NCBI GenBank assembly: GCA_934183325.1
Contig: CAKPSH010000008.1
Location: forward strand, 1 to 64,000
Direction: 5' to 3'
Length of the DNA stretch: 64,000 nt
Source of the DNA: an uncultured Clostridia bacterium
GTDB lineage: Bacteria; Bacillota; Clostridia; TANB77; CAG-508
Notes under the pieces: generated by a model
Told to the model about the DNA's origin: nothing
Database searches by the model: none
Seen by the model: only the letters and a program-made list of their open reading frames with translations
In this document: positions 53,297-60,394 of the stretch, in pieces
Layout of the letters: every line of letters begins with the position of its first letter
How positions within the stretch are numbered: position 1 is the first letter of the stretch
Position numbers and translations under genes: made by a program

Positions 53297-53686
53297 ATGC
53301 TAAGTTTTTTAATAAGTATAATATCTGGAATAGCTACAGGAATTGGAATCGGAGGAGGAACTCTTTTAATAATTGGTTTGACATTATTTTTAGGAATTGA
53401 ACAAAAGGTGGCACAATCAATTAACTTAATATTTTTTATACCAACAGCTATAACTTCAATTATTATAAATACGAGAAGAAAGAAAATAAGATGGAGAGTA
53501 GCAATTATAGTGATAATATTTAGTATTTTCGGAGCAATTATTGGAGTTAATATAACAATGCTCTTAGATATTAAAACATTAAAAAGATTATTTGGTGTAT
53601 TTATAGGATGTATAGCTATATATGAGATATATTCATTACTAAAACCGTATATAATTAACAAAAAAAGAAATAATAACAAAAGATAA
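53297..53686 (+). CDS. Half-size TauE/SafE (TSUP) membrane protein, second of pair
   Basis: 129 residues from ATG 53297, with AGAGGGAG ten bases upstream; the open frame extends to 53231 but overlaps the preceding gene. Same pattern as its neighbour (SGIATGIGIGGGTLLIIGL, VAQSINLIFFIPTAITSI), followed by a basic tail KKRNNNKR. The pair probably forms a heterodimeric transporter equivalent to one full TSUP protein, as known for other half-size members. The two are related but not identical, so this is an old duplication, not a frameshifted single gene. Confidence 0.8.
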   Translation: MLSFLISIISGIATGIGIGGGTLLIIGLTLFLGIEQKVAQSINLIFFIPTAITSIIINTRRKKIRWRVAIIVIIFSIFGAIIGVNITMLLDIKTLKRLFGVFIGCIAIYEIYSLLKPYIINKKRNNNKR

Positions 53687-53692
53687 AAAGTG

Positions 53693-53731
53693 AAAGGAGG
53701 TTTATGCTTAGTTTTAAGCATAAAAAATAAT
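53693..53731 (+). promoter_or_regulatory. Ribosome binding site with an intervening hairpin
   Basis: AAAGGAGG (53693-53700) is followed at once by a perfect 10-bp hairpin TTTATGCTTA-GTTT-TAAGCATAAA (53701-53724) and then seven bases to ATG 53732. Folding the hairpin brings the binding site to an ideal distance from that ATG. The hairpin itself contains ATG 53704, which opens only an eight-codon frame (MLSFKHKK). Confidence 0.65.
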
Positions 53732-53872
53732 ATGAATTTTGTAAAAGGTATGATATTTGGTACAATGGTATCAGCAGGGATAATGATGATGTATACAGAA
53801 GGAAAGGGAATGAATAAAAAGAACATAATGAAAAAAGGAAAACAAATGGCCAAAAAGATGGGAATAATGTAA
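53732..53872 (+). CDS. Small membrane-anchored basic protein
   Basis: 46 residues: one hydrophobic helix (KGMIFGTMVSAGIMMMY) followed by a Lys/Met-rich tail (NKKNIMKKGKQMAKKMG). Similar in style to YtxH/DUF3918-type small Firmicutes proteins, but no family can be assigned firmly. The start depends on the hairpin-spaced ribosome binding site; an in-frame ATG at 53690 precedes that site and is unlikely. Confidence 0.6.
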   Translation: MNFVKGMIFGTMVSAGIMMMYTEGKGMNKKNIMKKGKQMAKKMGIM

Positions 53873-53901
53873 AAAAATTAGGAGGGGACAAAATGTCCCC
53901 T
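53870..53901 (-). terminator. Terminator of the Cys-rich domain gene
   Basis: AGGGGAC / GTCCCCT stem, followed on the minus strand by CCTAATTTTTTT. Confidence 0.8.
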
Positions 53902-53904
53902 AAA

Positions 53905-54357
53905 TTATTTATTTTGTTGAGTATTTATAGAATTGTCACATCTTAAACCTTCACAAGGAAAAGGAGGTTTTGGACCACAAAAATCAATATCTATTCCTCT
54001 TAAACATTTACCTTTATGCTCACATTTTGCACATATTTTAACATGTCTAACTTTATTTACCCAAATATCAATTGCATATCTTTTATCTGGGCATAAAGGA
54101 CCAAATACAAATTCTCCATATTCGTCTGTAAAAGTATGAGAAACAGGTTTTCTAATTTCTTCGCCTTTTTCATAACAGATTTCTATTAATTTAACAACTG
54201 CATCAACAGCAGGCATATCATAATGGTCTTTAATTACACCAAAAATTACATTTCTTTCATCCTCAGGCAAATTGATATCAATGTCAAATTGTTTACCAGC
54301 TTCAATGAAACCATTAACCTCGACAACAGGACATTTTTTATTAGCATCTAATTCCAT
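53905..54357 (-). CDS. Carboxypeptidase-regulatory-like (transthyretin-fold) protein with Cys-rich tail
   Basis: 150 residues from ATG 54357, with AAAGGA nine bases upstream; the longer TTG at 54375 overlaps that site. The central part NVIFGVIKDHYDMPAVDAVVKL ... PVSHTFTDEYGEFVFGPLCPDKRYAIDIW (in parts) is a CarboxypepD_reg/transthyretin-like beta sandwich, as found in several clostridial spore-associated and surface proteins. The C-terminal 45 residues contain six Cys (ICAKCEHKGKC, DFCGPKPPFPCEGLRC). No signal peptide. With spo0A nearby a spore-coat role is conceivable but unproven. Confidence 0.65.
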   Translation of the reverse strand: MELDANKKCPVVEVNGFIEAGKQFDIDINLPEDERNVIFGVIKDHYDMPAVDAVVKLIEICYEKGEEIRKPVSHTFTDEYGEFVFGPLCPDKRYAIDIWVNKVRHVKICAKCEHKGKCLRGIDIDFCGPKPPFPCEGLRCDNSINTQQNK

Positions 54358-54397
54358 TAAATCAAATCCTTTCAATAAAATTTACATAGTAGAGAAC

Positions 54398-54423
54398 ATT
54401 TACTTAAAATTAATTAAGTAAAT
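54398..54423. promoter_or_regulatory. 26-base inverted repeat, candidate operator
   Basis: ATTTACTTAA, six-base AATTAA, TTAAGTAAAT: perfect 10-bp arms in the divergent region between the Cys-rich protein and the cdaA unit. Confidence 0.45.
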
Positions 54424-54488
54424 ACCTTAATATATATTATGTAAAATAGAATTTAATGTGATAAAAGCATAAATATATGACAAAATTA

Positions 54489-54517
54489 TTGAAAAATAAT
54501 TAGATTTATGGTATAAA
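54489..54517 (+). promoter_or_regulatory. Promoter of the small protein-cdaA unit
   Basis: TTGAAA (54489-54494), 17-base spacer, TATAAA (54512-54517). Confidence 0.75.
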
Positions 54518-54550
54518 TTTATTATATTAAGAAAAGGAAAAGTGATAAAA

Positions 54551-54679
54551 ATGTCAAAAAAGAAAGTTGATAAATCAAAATTATTTGAAAAAATATTAGC
54601 AATAGCATTAGTAGTGATGACATTAGTAAGTGTTGCTGGAACATGTGTATATGCAATAATTAACTTAGTAAATTCATAA
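54551..54679 (+). CDS. Small single-span membrane protein (DUF4044-like)
   Basis: 42 residues: Lys-rich start MSKKKVDKSKLFEKI and one transmembrane helix to the end (LAIALVVMTLVSVAGTCVYAIINL). This layout matches DUF4044-type Firmicutes miniproteins, whose role is unknown. AAGTGAT lies four bases before the ATG, with AAGGA further up. Its stop is 16 bases before cdaA, so it is co-transcribed with the c-di-AMP synthase. Confidence 0.75.
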   Translation: MSKKKVDKSKLFEKILAIALVVMTLVSVAGTCVYAIINLVNS

Positions 54680-54695
54680 ATAAGAAGGTGAAGGT

Positions 54696-55622
54696 ATGAC
54701 CGAAGCAAGTGGAAATATAAATAATAATTTCTGGATATTTATGGAAAATTATGTGAAAACATTACAAAATAACCCAATGAACCTAATAACATTTGTATTA
54801 GATATTGTGATAGTATTATTTGTATTTGTAAAGGTATTTAAAATAGTAAAAGATTCAAGAGCGTGGCAATTGCTAAAAGGAATATTATTACTTATGTTTA
54901 TAATGGCAATTAGTTCTATATGCCATTTTTACATATTAAATTATATTTTAACATCAATTATTACCTATGGAGTAGTATTTGTAGTGCTGTTTCAACCAGA
55001 ATTAAGAAGGGTTTTGGAACAATTAGGTAGTAACAGAGTTGGAAGATTTTTTGGATTTGATGAAGAATATACAGCAAAAACTAAAGAAGATATATATAAA
55101 GTTGCAATTGCTGCAAGCGAATTAGCTAAAGAAAAAATTGGAGCATTAATTGTTATAGAAAGAGATATAAAGATAAAAGACATTATATCAACAGGGATTA
55201 TGATGGACTCAGAAATATCTCCACAATTGTTGGTTAATATCTTTACTCCAAAAACACCATTACATGATGGGGCAGTAGTAATAAGTGGAGGAAGAATAAA
55301 AGCTTCTGCCTGTATGCTTCCACTGGCAAATGATAACGATATTGCAAGAGAATTAGGAACTAGACATAGAGCAGCAATAGGTATATCAAAAGAATCAGAT
55401 GCTATAGCAGTAGTTGTTTCAGAAGAAACAGGAAAAATTTCAATAGCTAAAGATGGAACATTAATAGCCGATGTTCGAGAAGATACATTGAAGAAAATTT
55501 TAATAAAAAATCTTATTACAAAACAAACAGAAAAAAGAAAAACTAAAAAAGAAAAAATTAATAGATTAAAAATAAAAGTAAAAAATAAGTTTACGAAAAA
55601 ACAAAATAAAACAAAGGAATAG
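54696..55622 (+). CDS. cdaA: Diadenylate cyclase CdaA (DacA)
   Basis: 308 residues. Three N-terminal membrane helices, then the DAC domain with FQPELRRVLEQLG, the catalytic TPLHDGAVVISGGRI and LGTRHRAAIGISKESDAIAVVVSEE (in part), i.e. the DGA and RHR motifs. Makes the second messenger c-di-AMP, which controls potassium and wall homeostasis. The C-terminal 35 residues are extremely basic (Lys-rich), an extension beyond the usual domain. The usual partners cdaR and glmM are not adjacent. AAGAAGGTGAAGGT precedes the ATG. Confidence 0.95.
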   Translation: MTEASGNINNNFWIFMENYVKTLQNNPMNLITFVLDIVIVLFVFVKVFKIVKDSRAWQLLKGILLLMFIMAISSICHFYILNYILTSIITYGVVFVVLFQPELRRVLEQLGSNRVGRFFGFDEEYTAKTKEDIYKVAIAASELAKEKIGALIVIERDIKIKDIISTGIMMDSEISPQLLVNIFTPKTPLHDGAVVISGGRIKASACMLPLANDNDIARELGTRHRAAIGISKESDAIAVVVSEETGKISIAKDGTLIADVREDTLKKILIKNLITKQTEKRKTKKEKINRLKIKVKNKFTKKQNKTKE

Positions 55623-55624
55623 AA

Positions 55625-55652
55625 AATTGGATAGAATATATTCTATCCAATT
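55625..55652 (+). terminator. Terminator after cdaA
   Basis: Perfect palindrome with AATTGGATAGAATA arms, then TTATTATAT; the T-run is weak. Confidence 0.65.
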
Positions 55653-55699
55653 TATTATATAAAATAGTATTTTAATAAAAGAGAAAGGAATATAATTAT

Positions 55700-56950
55700 A
55701 TGAAAGTTATAGTTATAGGTGGTGGACCAGCAGGTATTATTGCAGCAATTAAATCAAAAGAAGAGAATAATGATGTAACAATATTAGAAAAAAACGACAT
55801 TTTAGGGAAAAAGATTTTAGTAACAGGCAAAGGAAGATGCAATATTACAAATGGAGCAGAAATTTCAGAATTTATAAATAATATACCTGGAAATGGAAAA
55901 TTCTTATATAGTGCATTTGAAAATTTCAATAATAAAGATATTATTAAATTATTAAAGGAAGAAGGGCTAGAAACAAAGGAGGAGAGAGGAAATAGAATTT
56001 TCCCTGTTACGGATAATGCTAATGATGTAAGGGTTAGCTTATCAAAAAAAGTACGAAAGCTAGGAATTGAAGTATTGACTAATACAAAGGTCGAAAAAGT
56101 AATTGTTAAAGATGGAATTGCAATTGGTGTAGAATATAATAATAATGAAAAAATGTATGGTGATAAGATTATTATTTCAACAGGGGGAGCATCATATCCA
56201 ACCACAGGATCAACAGGAGATGGATATGAAATGGCTAAAGAAGTGGGGCATACAATTAAAGAAATAAGACCATCTTTAGTACCTTTAGAAACTTATGAAA
56301 AAAGATATTGCAAAGAAATGCAAGGTTTAAGTTTAAGAAATATAGAAATTAAATTAATAGATACACAAAAAGATAAAACAATATACAAAGATTTTGGAGA
56401 AATGATGTTTACTCATTTTGGTGTAACAGGCCCAGTAATAATTAGTTCATCAGCACATTTAGTAAGATATAAAAATATTAATCAATTAATGAAGGATAAA
56501 AAAATAAAGTTAATTATTGATTTAAAGCCAGCACTATCAATTGAAAAATTAGATGATAGAATATTAAGAGATTTTGCTGAATTTAAAAATAAGGAATTCA
56601 AAAATAGTTTAGATAAGCTATTACCACAGAAAATGATACCAGTTATAATCGAATTATCAAAAATTGAACCAGATAAAAAAGTAAATGAAATTACAAAAGA
56701 AGAGAGAGCAAACTTAGTAAAAATAATAAAAAATCTAGAAATATATATATCAGGATTTAGACCAATTAGCGAGGCTATCGTTACAGCAGGGGGAATCTCA
56801 ACAAAAGAAATAAATCCTAAAACAATGGAATCAAAAATAGTGAAAAACCTTTATTTTGCAGGAGAGGTAATAGATGTAGATGCATATACAGGAGGTTTTA
56901 ACCTTCAAATTGCATATTCTACAGGTTATACTGCTGGAATGAATAATTAA
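55700..56950 (+). CDS. HI0933/YhiN-family FAD-dependent oxidoreductase
   Basis: 416 residues. Rossmann FAD motif VIVIGGGPAGIIAAI at the N-terminus, then ILGKKILVTGKGRCNITN, typical of the HI0933/BaiN family, and FAD-contact segments STGGASYPTTGSTGDGY and LYFAGEVIDVDAYTGGFNLQIAYSTG (in part). Soluble flavoprotein; physiological substrate unknown for most members. GAAAGGAATATAATTAT precedes the ATG. YigZ-family gene follows 12 bases later. Confidence 0.9.
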   Translation: MKVIVIGGGPAGIIAAIKSKEENNDVTILEKNDILGKKILVTGKGRCNITNGAEISEFINNIPGNGKFLYSAFENFNNKDIIKLLKEEGLETKEERGNRIFPVTDNANDVRVSLSKKVRKLGIEVLTNTKVEKVIVKDGIAIGVEYNNNEKMYGDKIIISTGGASYPTTGSTGDGYEMAKEVGHTIKEIRPSLVPLETYEKRYCKEMQGLSLRNIEIKLIDTQKDKTIYKDFGEMMFTHFGVTGPVIISSSAHLVRYKNINQLMKDKKIKLIIDLKPALSIEKLDDRILRDFAEFKNKEFKNSLDKLLPQKMIPVIIELSKIEPDKKVNEITKEERANLVKIIKNLEIYISGFRPISEAIVTAGGISTKEINPKTMESKIVKNLYFAGEVIDVDAYTGGFNLQIAYSTGYTAGMNN

Positions 56951-56962
56951 ACAGGAGAAAAT

Positions 56963-57604
56963 ATGTTAAAAGATATTAAAACAATAGAATTTGATAATTG
57001 TGAGGAATTAATTGAAAAGAAATCAAGATTTATAGCTACTTTAAAATATGTAGAGAGTGAAGAAGAAGCAATTAATAAAATAAAAGAGATAAAAAAAGTA
57101 TATTATGATGCAAGACATAATTGCTATGCTTATAGAGTAATTGAAAATGGAGAAATTATTCAAAGAAGTGGTGACGATGGAGAACCAAGTGGAACCGCAG
57201 GAGCCCCAATGCTAAATATACTTGAAAAAAATGAAATAGTAAATGTATTAATTGTTGTAACTAGATATTTTGGAGGGATATTACTTGGAACAGGGGGGCT
57301 TGTAAAAGCATATTCAAGTTCATTACAAAAAGCAATTCAAAATAACAGATTACTTGAAAAAGAATATGGATATGAAGCAGAAGTAATTGTCGATTATGAG
57401 AATTTAAAAAAAATAGAGTATTTTTTTAAATCAAATAATATAACAGTAATAAATAAAGAGTATTTAGAAAAAATCAGGTATATAGTAGATTTATCAAATG
57501 AAGATTATGAAAAAATAAAAACAATATTTCCAGAAAATGTATTTGAAAATATAAAATATAAAATTATAGGAGAAAAAATAATATCGAAAAAGAGCATAAA
57601 ATAA
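56963..57604 (+). CDS. YigZ/IMPACT-family (UPF0029) protein
   Basis: 213 residues. N-terminal IMPACT domain: EKKSRFIATLKYV, DARHNCYAYR, SGDDGEPSGTAGAPML and VTRYFGGILLGTGGLVKAYS, all signature segments; C-terminal DUF1949 ferredoxin-like domain (about 135-200). Linked in bacteria to translation or ribosome-associated control; exact role unknown. ACAGGAGAAAAT precedes the ATG. Co-transcribed with the flavoprotein. Confidence 0.92.
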   Translation: MLKDIKTIEFDNCEELIEKKSRFIATLKYVESEEEAINKIKEIKKVYYDARHNCYAYRVIENGEIIQRSGDDGEPSGTAGAPMLNILEKNEIVNVLIVVTRYFGGILLGTGGLVKAYSSSLQKAIQNNRLLEKEYGYEAEVIVDYENLKKIEYFFKSNNITVINKEYLEKIRYIVDLSNEDYEKIKTIFPENVFENIKYKIIGEKIISKKSIK

Positions 57605-57646
57605 AGCGAAAACACAAAAATAACTTGAAAAAATTTCCAAAAAGTA

Positions 57647-57675
57647 TTGCAATGTAAAATTAAAAGTATTATAAT
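57647..57675 (+). promoter_or_regulatory. Sigma-A promoter of spo0A
   Basis: TTGCAA (57647-57652), 17-base spacer, perfect TATAAT (57670-57675), 49 bases before the GTG. Confidence 0.85.
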
Positions 57676-57681
57676 CAAAAA

Positions 57682-57696
57682 TGTAAAAATTTTACA
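57682..57696. promoter_or_regulatory. Palindrome at the spo0A transcription start
   Basis: TGTAAAA-A-TTTTACA, seven-base perfect arms, at the deduced transcription start. Position and symmetry fit a repressor operator. It does not match the 0A box. Confidence 0.5.
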
Positions 57697-57723
57697 ATTA
57701 AATATACTTAGGAGGAATTAATA

Positions 57724-58548
57724 GTGAGTGGAAAAATTTCAATTTTAATAGCAGATGATAATGCTGAATTTGCTAGAACTTTAACAAATTACATTGAAAA
57801 AGAGGAGGACATGGAAGTAGTAGCAGTTGCAAAAGATGGAAATGAAGCAGTAAAAATGATTGAAAATGTACAACCAGATATAGCTTTATTGGATGTAATA
57901 ATGCCACACTTAGACGGATTAGGAGTATTAGAAAAAATTATAGATTTAAATATAGCAAAGAAACCAACATGTATAATGTTATCAGCAGTAGGGCAAGACA
58001 AAATAACACAAAGGGCAATTGAATTAGGAGCTAATTATTATGTAGTAAAACCTTTTGATATAAATCTTTTAATAAAAAGAATTAAAGAAATAAAAAATTA
58101 TAAGGCTCCACAATTTAAGACAACATCACCTCAAATTAGAGAGAACTATAAAGCACCATACATAGAGATTAGAGATGATGCTAGAAATGATAAGGAGAAT
58201 CTAGAGGCATTAGTTACTAATGTGATTCATGAAGTAGGAGTGCCAGCACATATAAAAGGATATCAATATTTAAGAGAAGCTATTATGATGGTAGTTAATG
58301 ATATTGAAGTAATTAATCAGATTACAAAACAACTATATCCTGACATTGCAAAGAAATTTAATACAACACCAAGCAGAGTTGAACGTGCAATTCGTCACGC
58401 AATAGAGGTAGCTTGGGGAAGGGGACAAACCGAAGTTGTAGAAAGTATATTTGGATATACAGTATCTGCAAGTAAAGGTAAACCAACCAATAGCGAGTTT
58501 ATTGCAATGATTAGTGATAAATTAAGACTAGAATTAAAAAGTGCATAA
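57724..58548 (+). CDS. spo0A: Sporulation master regulator Spo0A
   Basis: 274 residues, GTG start with GGAGGAATTAATA upstream. Receiver domain with acidic Asp11/Asp12 and phospho-acceptor Asp57 (ALLDVIMPHLDG), KPFDINLLI at the end, then the Spo0A-specific DNA-binding domain: VTNVIHEVGVPAHIKGYQYLR, SRVERAIRHAIEVAWGRG and NSEFIAMISDKLRL. The recognition-helix region is intact, so the protein should be functional. Indicates an endospore-forming lineage. The usual upstream spoIVB is replaced by a flavoprotein-YigZ pair. Confidence 0.97.
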   Translation: MSGKISILIADDNAEFARTLTNYIEKEEDMEVVAVAKDGNEAVKMIENVQPDIALLDVIMPHLDGLGVLEKIIDLNIAKKPTCIMLSAVGQDKITQRAIELGANYYVVKPFDINLLIKRIKEIKNYKAPQFKTTSPQIRENYKAPYIEIRDDARNDKENLEALVTNVIHEVGVPAHIKGYQYLREAIMMVVNDIEVINQITKQLYPDIAKKFNTTPSRVERAIRHAIEVAWGRGQTEVVESIFGYTVSASKGKPTNSEFIAMISDKLRLELKSA

Positions 58549-58558
58549 AGAATAATAA

Positions 58559-58598
58559 GAAAAATAGTAGATATTTTCAAATATATCTACTATTTTTC
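58559..58598 (+). terminator. Terminator of spo0A
   Basis: Perfect 15-base arms GAAAAATAGTAGATA / TATCTACTATTTTTC with a 10-base loop. Confidence 0.88.
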
Positions 58599-58608
58599 TA
58601 TTAGAGTA

Positions 58609-58687
58609 TAAAAAAAGTATGTGTAGTTACGATACACATACAGACAAACAATATACACAAGCCGAACCAAGGTACATTGATTTATGT
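58609..58687 (-). ncRNA. Candidate small RNA with its own promoter and terminator
   Basis: About 79 bases on the minus strand. Deduced start near 58687, seven bases after a consensus promoter; end at a terminator with perfect GTATGTGT / ACACATAC arms (58617-58624, 58634-58641) and a seven-T tail. The 5' half folds into CAAUGUAC / GUAUAUUG (8 bp, one G-U) with a loop containing CUUGGUUCGGCUUGU. No open frame with a ribosome binding site. It lies antisense-oriented in the gap between spo0A and mtnN. No Rfam family recognised by eye. Confidence 0.6.
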
Positions 58688-58693
58688 ATTTAT

Positions 58694-58722
58694 ATAATAT
58701 CCTTTTAATAGCAGTTTGTCAA
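58694..58722 (-). promoter_or_regulatory. Promoter of the candidate small RNA
   Basis: Minus strand consensus TTGACA (58722-58717), 17-base spacer, TATTAT (58699-58694), one of the strongest promoters in the window although no protein gene follows it. Confidence 0.8.
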
Positions 58723-58785
58723 ATATAATCTCAAGAAAAAAACAACAGATTAAACCTTAGCAAATGGAAAAATGATGTAAAAAAA

Positions 58786-59469
58786 TTAAAGATCTAATTG
58801 TTTTATAAATTCAGCACAGTTTTTTGAAGCGAATTCTAGGTATGTATTAAAGTCTATGCTATTTGAACCGTTAGGTGTATCAGAAATGGAACGAATTATA
58901 ATGAATGGAATATTACTCAAAAAACATACTTGTGCAATTGCAGCACCCTCCATTTCTAAACAATCACAATTAAATTTATCTCTTATTTTATTTTTCATAT
59001 TAATATCCGTACAAAAAATATCACCGGAAGCAATAGTACCAAATAAAATATTTTGATTTGGTATTTGTACTTTTTTACATTTATCAATTAAAATTTTATC
59101 ACTTTCAAAAAATTTACCAGTATCAGAAATAAATCCTTTTTCACGTCCAAAAGCAGTTACATCAAAGTCATGTTGAACTAACTTTGTTCCAATAACAATA
59201 TCACCTATATTTAAAGTGCTATTAACACTACCAGCAGAACCAGTATTAATTATGCAATCTATATTAAATTTATCAATTAAAATTTGAGCTGTACGAGCAG
59301 AATTAACTTTTCCAACTCCACATTTAACCAATAAATAAGTTTTAGTATTAATGATACCTTTATAAATTACTAAATTATAAATACTTATTTCTGACAAGTC
59401 AGACATACAATTTTTTATAGCATCTAATTCTTTATCTTCTGCAACAATAATTCCTATATAATTTTCCAT
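58786..59469 (-). CDS. mtnN: 5'-methylthioadenosine / S-adenosylhomocysteine nucleosidase
   Basis: 227 residues. Hydrolyses MTA and SAH to adenine and the thioribose/ribosyl-homocysteine. Motifs: IIVAEDKELDAI, CGVGKVNSA, NTGSAGSV, GTIASGDIF, CLEMEGAAIAQV (catalytic Glu) and RSISDTPNG with the catalytic Asp. AGGAGATTTTTAATTT precedes the ATG. Single gene; its readthrough would pass into the small RNA region. Confidence 0.93.
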   Translation of the reverse strand: MENYIGIIVAEDKELDAIKNCMSDLSEISIYNLVIYKGIINTKTYLLVKCGVGKVNSARTAQILIDKFNIDCIINTGSAGSVNSTLNIGDIVIGTKLVQHDFDVTAFGREKGFISDTGKFFESDKILIDKCKKVQIPNQNILFGTIASGDIFCTDINMKNKIRDKFNCDCLEMEGAAIAQVCFLSNIPFIIIRSISDTPNGSNSIDFNTYLEFASKNCAEFIKQLDL

Positions 59470-59551
59470 AAATTAAAAATCTCCTAAAATATTATAATAA
59501 TATATATAACATATAAAAATGATAAAAACAATAAGAAAATATATAAAAAGC

Positions 59552-59580
59552 TTGTCTTAAAAAGTCATATATGCTAAAAT
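59552..59580 (+). promoter_or_regulatory. Promoter of the DUF4870-like gene
   Basis: TTGTCT (59552-59557), 17-base spacer, TAAAAT (59575-59580). Confidence 0.6.
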
Positions 59581-59617
59581 AAAAATATAAAATAAACAAA
59601 AAAAGGAGAGATAAAAG

Positions 59618-59884
59618 ATGGATGCAAAAACTACAGGAATAGTAGCATATTTAACATGGATTGGCTTCATAATCGCTATATGTGCAGGAGATAAAGAAGG
59701 AGCTAAATTCCATTTAAATCAAGCTTTAGTGGTTTTATTATTTTCACTATTATCTGTAATACCTTGTATTGGATGGATATGGGGAATATTCATGATAGTA
59801 TGTTGGATTATGGGATTAATAGCAGCTATTAATGAGGAAGAAAAAGAAATTCCTTTATTAGGAAAAATAAAAATAATAAAATAA
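59618..59884 (+). CDS. Small membrane protein, DUF4870/Tic20-like
   Basis: 88 residues, three membrane helices with a KFHLNQALVVLLF segment between helices 1 and 2, the hallmark of the DUF4870 group. Function unknown. AAAAGGAGAGATAAAAG precedes the ATG. Ends at a terminator, so it is a single-gene unit. Confidence 0.75.
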   Translation: MDAKTTGIVAYLTWIGFIIAICAGDKEGAKFHLNQALVVLLFSLLSVIPCIGWIWGIFMIVCWIMGLIAAINEEEKEIPLLGKIKIIK

Positions 59885-59888
59885 TATT

Positions 59889-59921
59889 AGAAAATCCACC
59901 TCTATAAGAGATGGATTTTTA
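59889..59921 (+). terminator. Terminator-like hairpin
   Basis: AAAATCCAcCTC / GAGaTGGATTTTT with TATAA loop, between the DUF4870-like and DUF2752 genes. Confidence 0.75.
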
Positions 59922-59938
59922 AATATGATGGGAGAAAA

Positions 59939-60328
59939 ATGAAAAAAAGTATAGATGACTATGTATATATTTCAGTATTTTTAACAATTTGTTTATTAAT
60001 TATTATATATATAATTTATAAAATATTAGGTCAGCCACTAATAACACAATGTTTAATTTATAATAAAACAGGAATATATTGCCCAGGGTGTGGTTGTACA
60101 AGGGCTTTTATAAACATGTTGCAAGGTAATATCATTCAATCATTAAAATATAATCCAACTGTAATTTATTCTACAATTGTTATTGTTGTATATATGTCTA
60201 GTCAAAGTATAGGAAGGATATTTAGAATTAAAGAAAGAAAATATATAATGAAATATAGCTCAATATATATTTATATTGGAATATGTATTTTAATTGGAAC
60301 TTGTATAATAAAAAACATAATTCGATAA
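59939..60328 (+). CDS. DUF2752 membrane protein
   Basis: 129 residues with three or four membrane helices. The family motif is visible as YCPGCGCTRAFINMLQGNIIQSLKYNP (in part): Cys-Pro-x-Cys-Gly-x-Thr-Arg followed by a helix. Function of the family is unknown. GATGGGAGAAAA precedes the ATG. Confidence 0.85.
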   Translation: MKKSIDDYVYISVFLTICLLIIIYIIYKILGQPLITQCLIYNKTGIYCPGCGCTRAFINMLQGNIIQSLKYNPTVIYSTIVIVVYMSSQSIGRIFRIKERKYIMKYSSIYIYIGICILIGTCIIKNIIR

Positions 60329-60335
60329 AAATCGC

Positions 60336-60364
60336 TTGCAAAAAAAAAGAAAAAATATTAATAT
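60336..60364 (+). promoter_or_regulatory. Promoter of the kduD-isomerase pair
   Basis: TTGCAA (60336-60341), 17-base A-rich spacer, TAATAT (60359-60364). Confidence 0.65.
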
Positions 60365-60394
60365 GATAGTATCAATAAATAGGAGGAATTAAAT

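Noticed and set aside
53231..53853. Overlapping frames (plus 53231 start; minus 53272-53853) around the TauE/SafE genes
   Set aside because: The plus-strand extension overlaps the upstream gene before the ribosome binding site; the minus frame is a shadow of membrane-protein codons.
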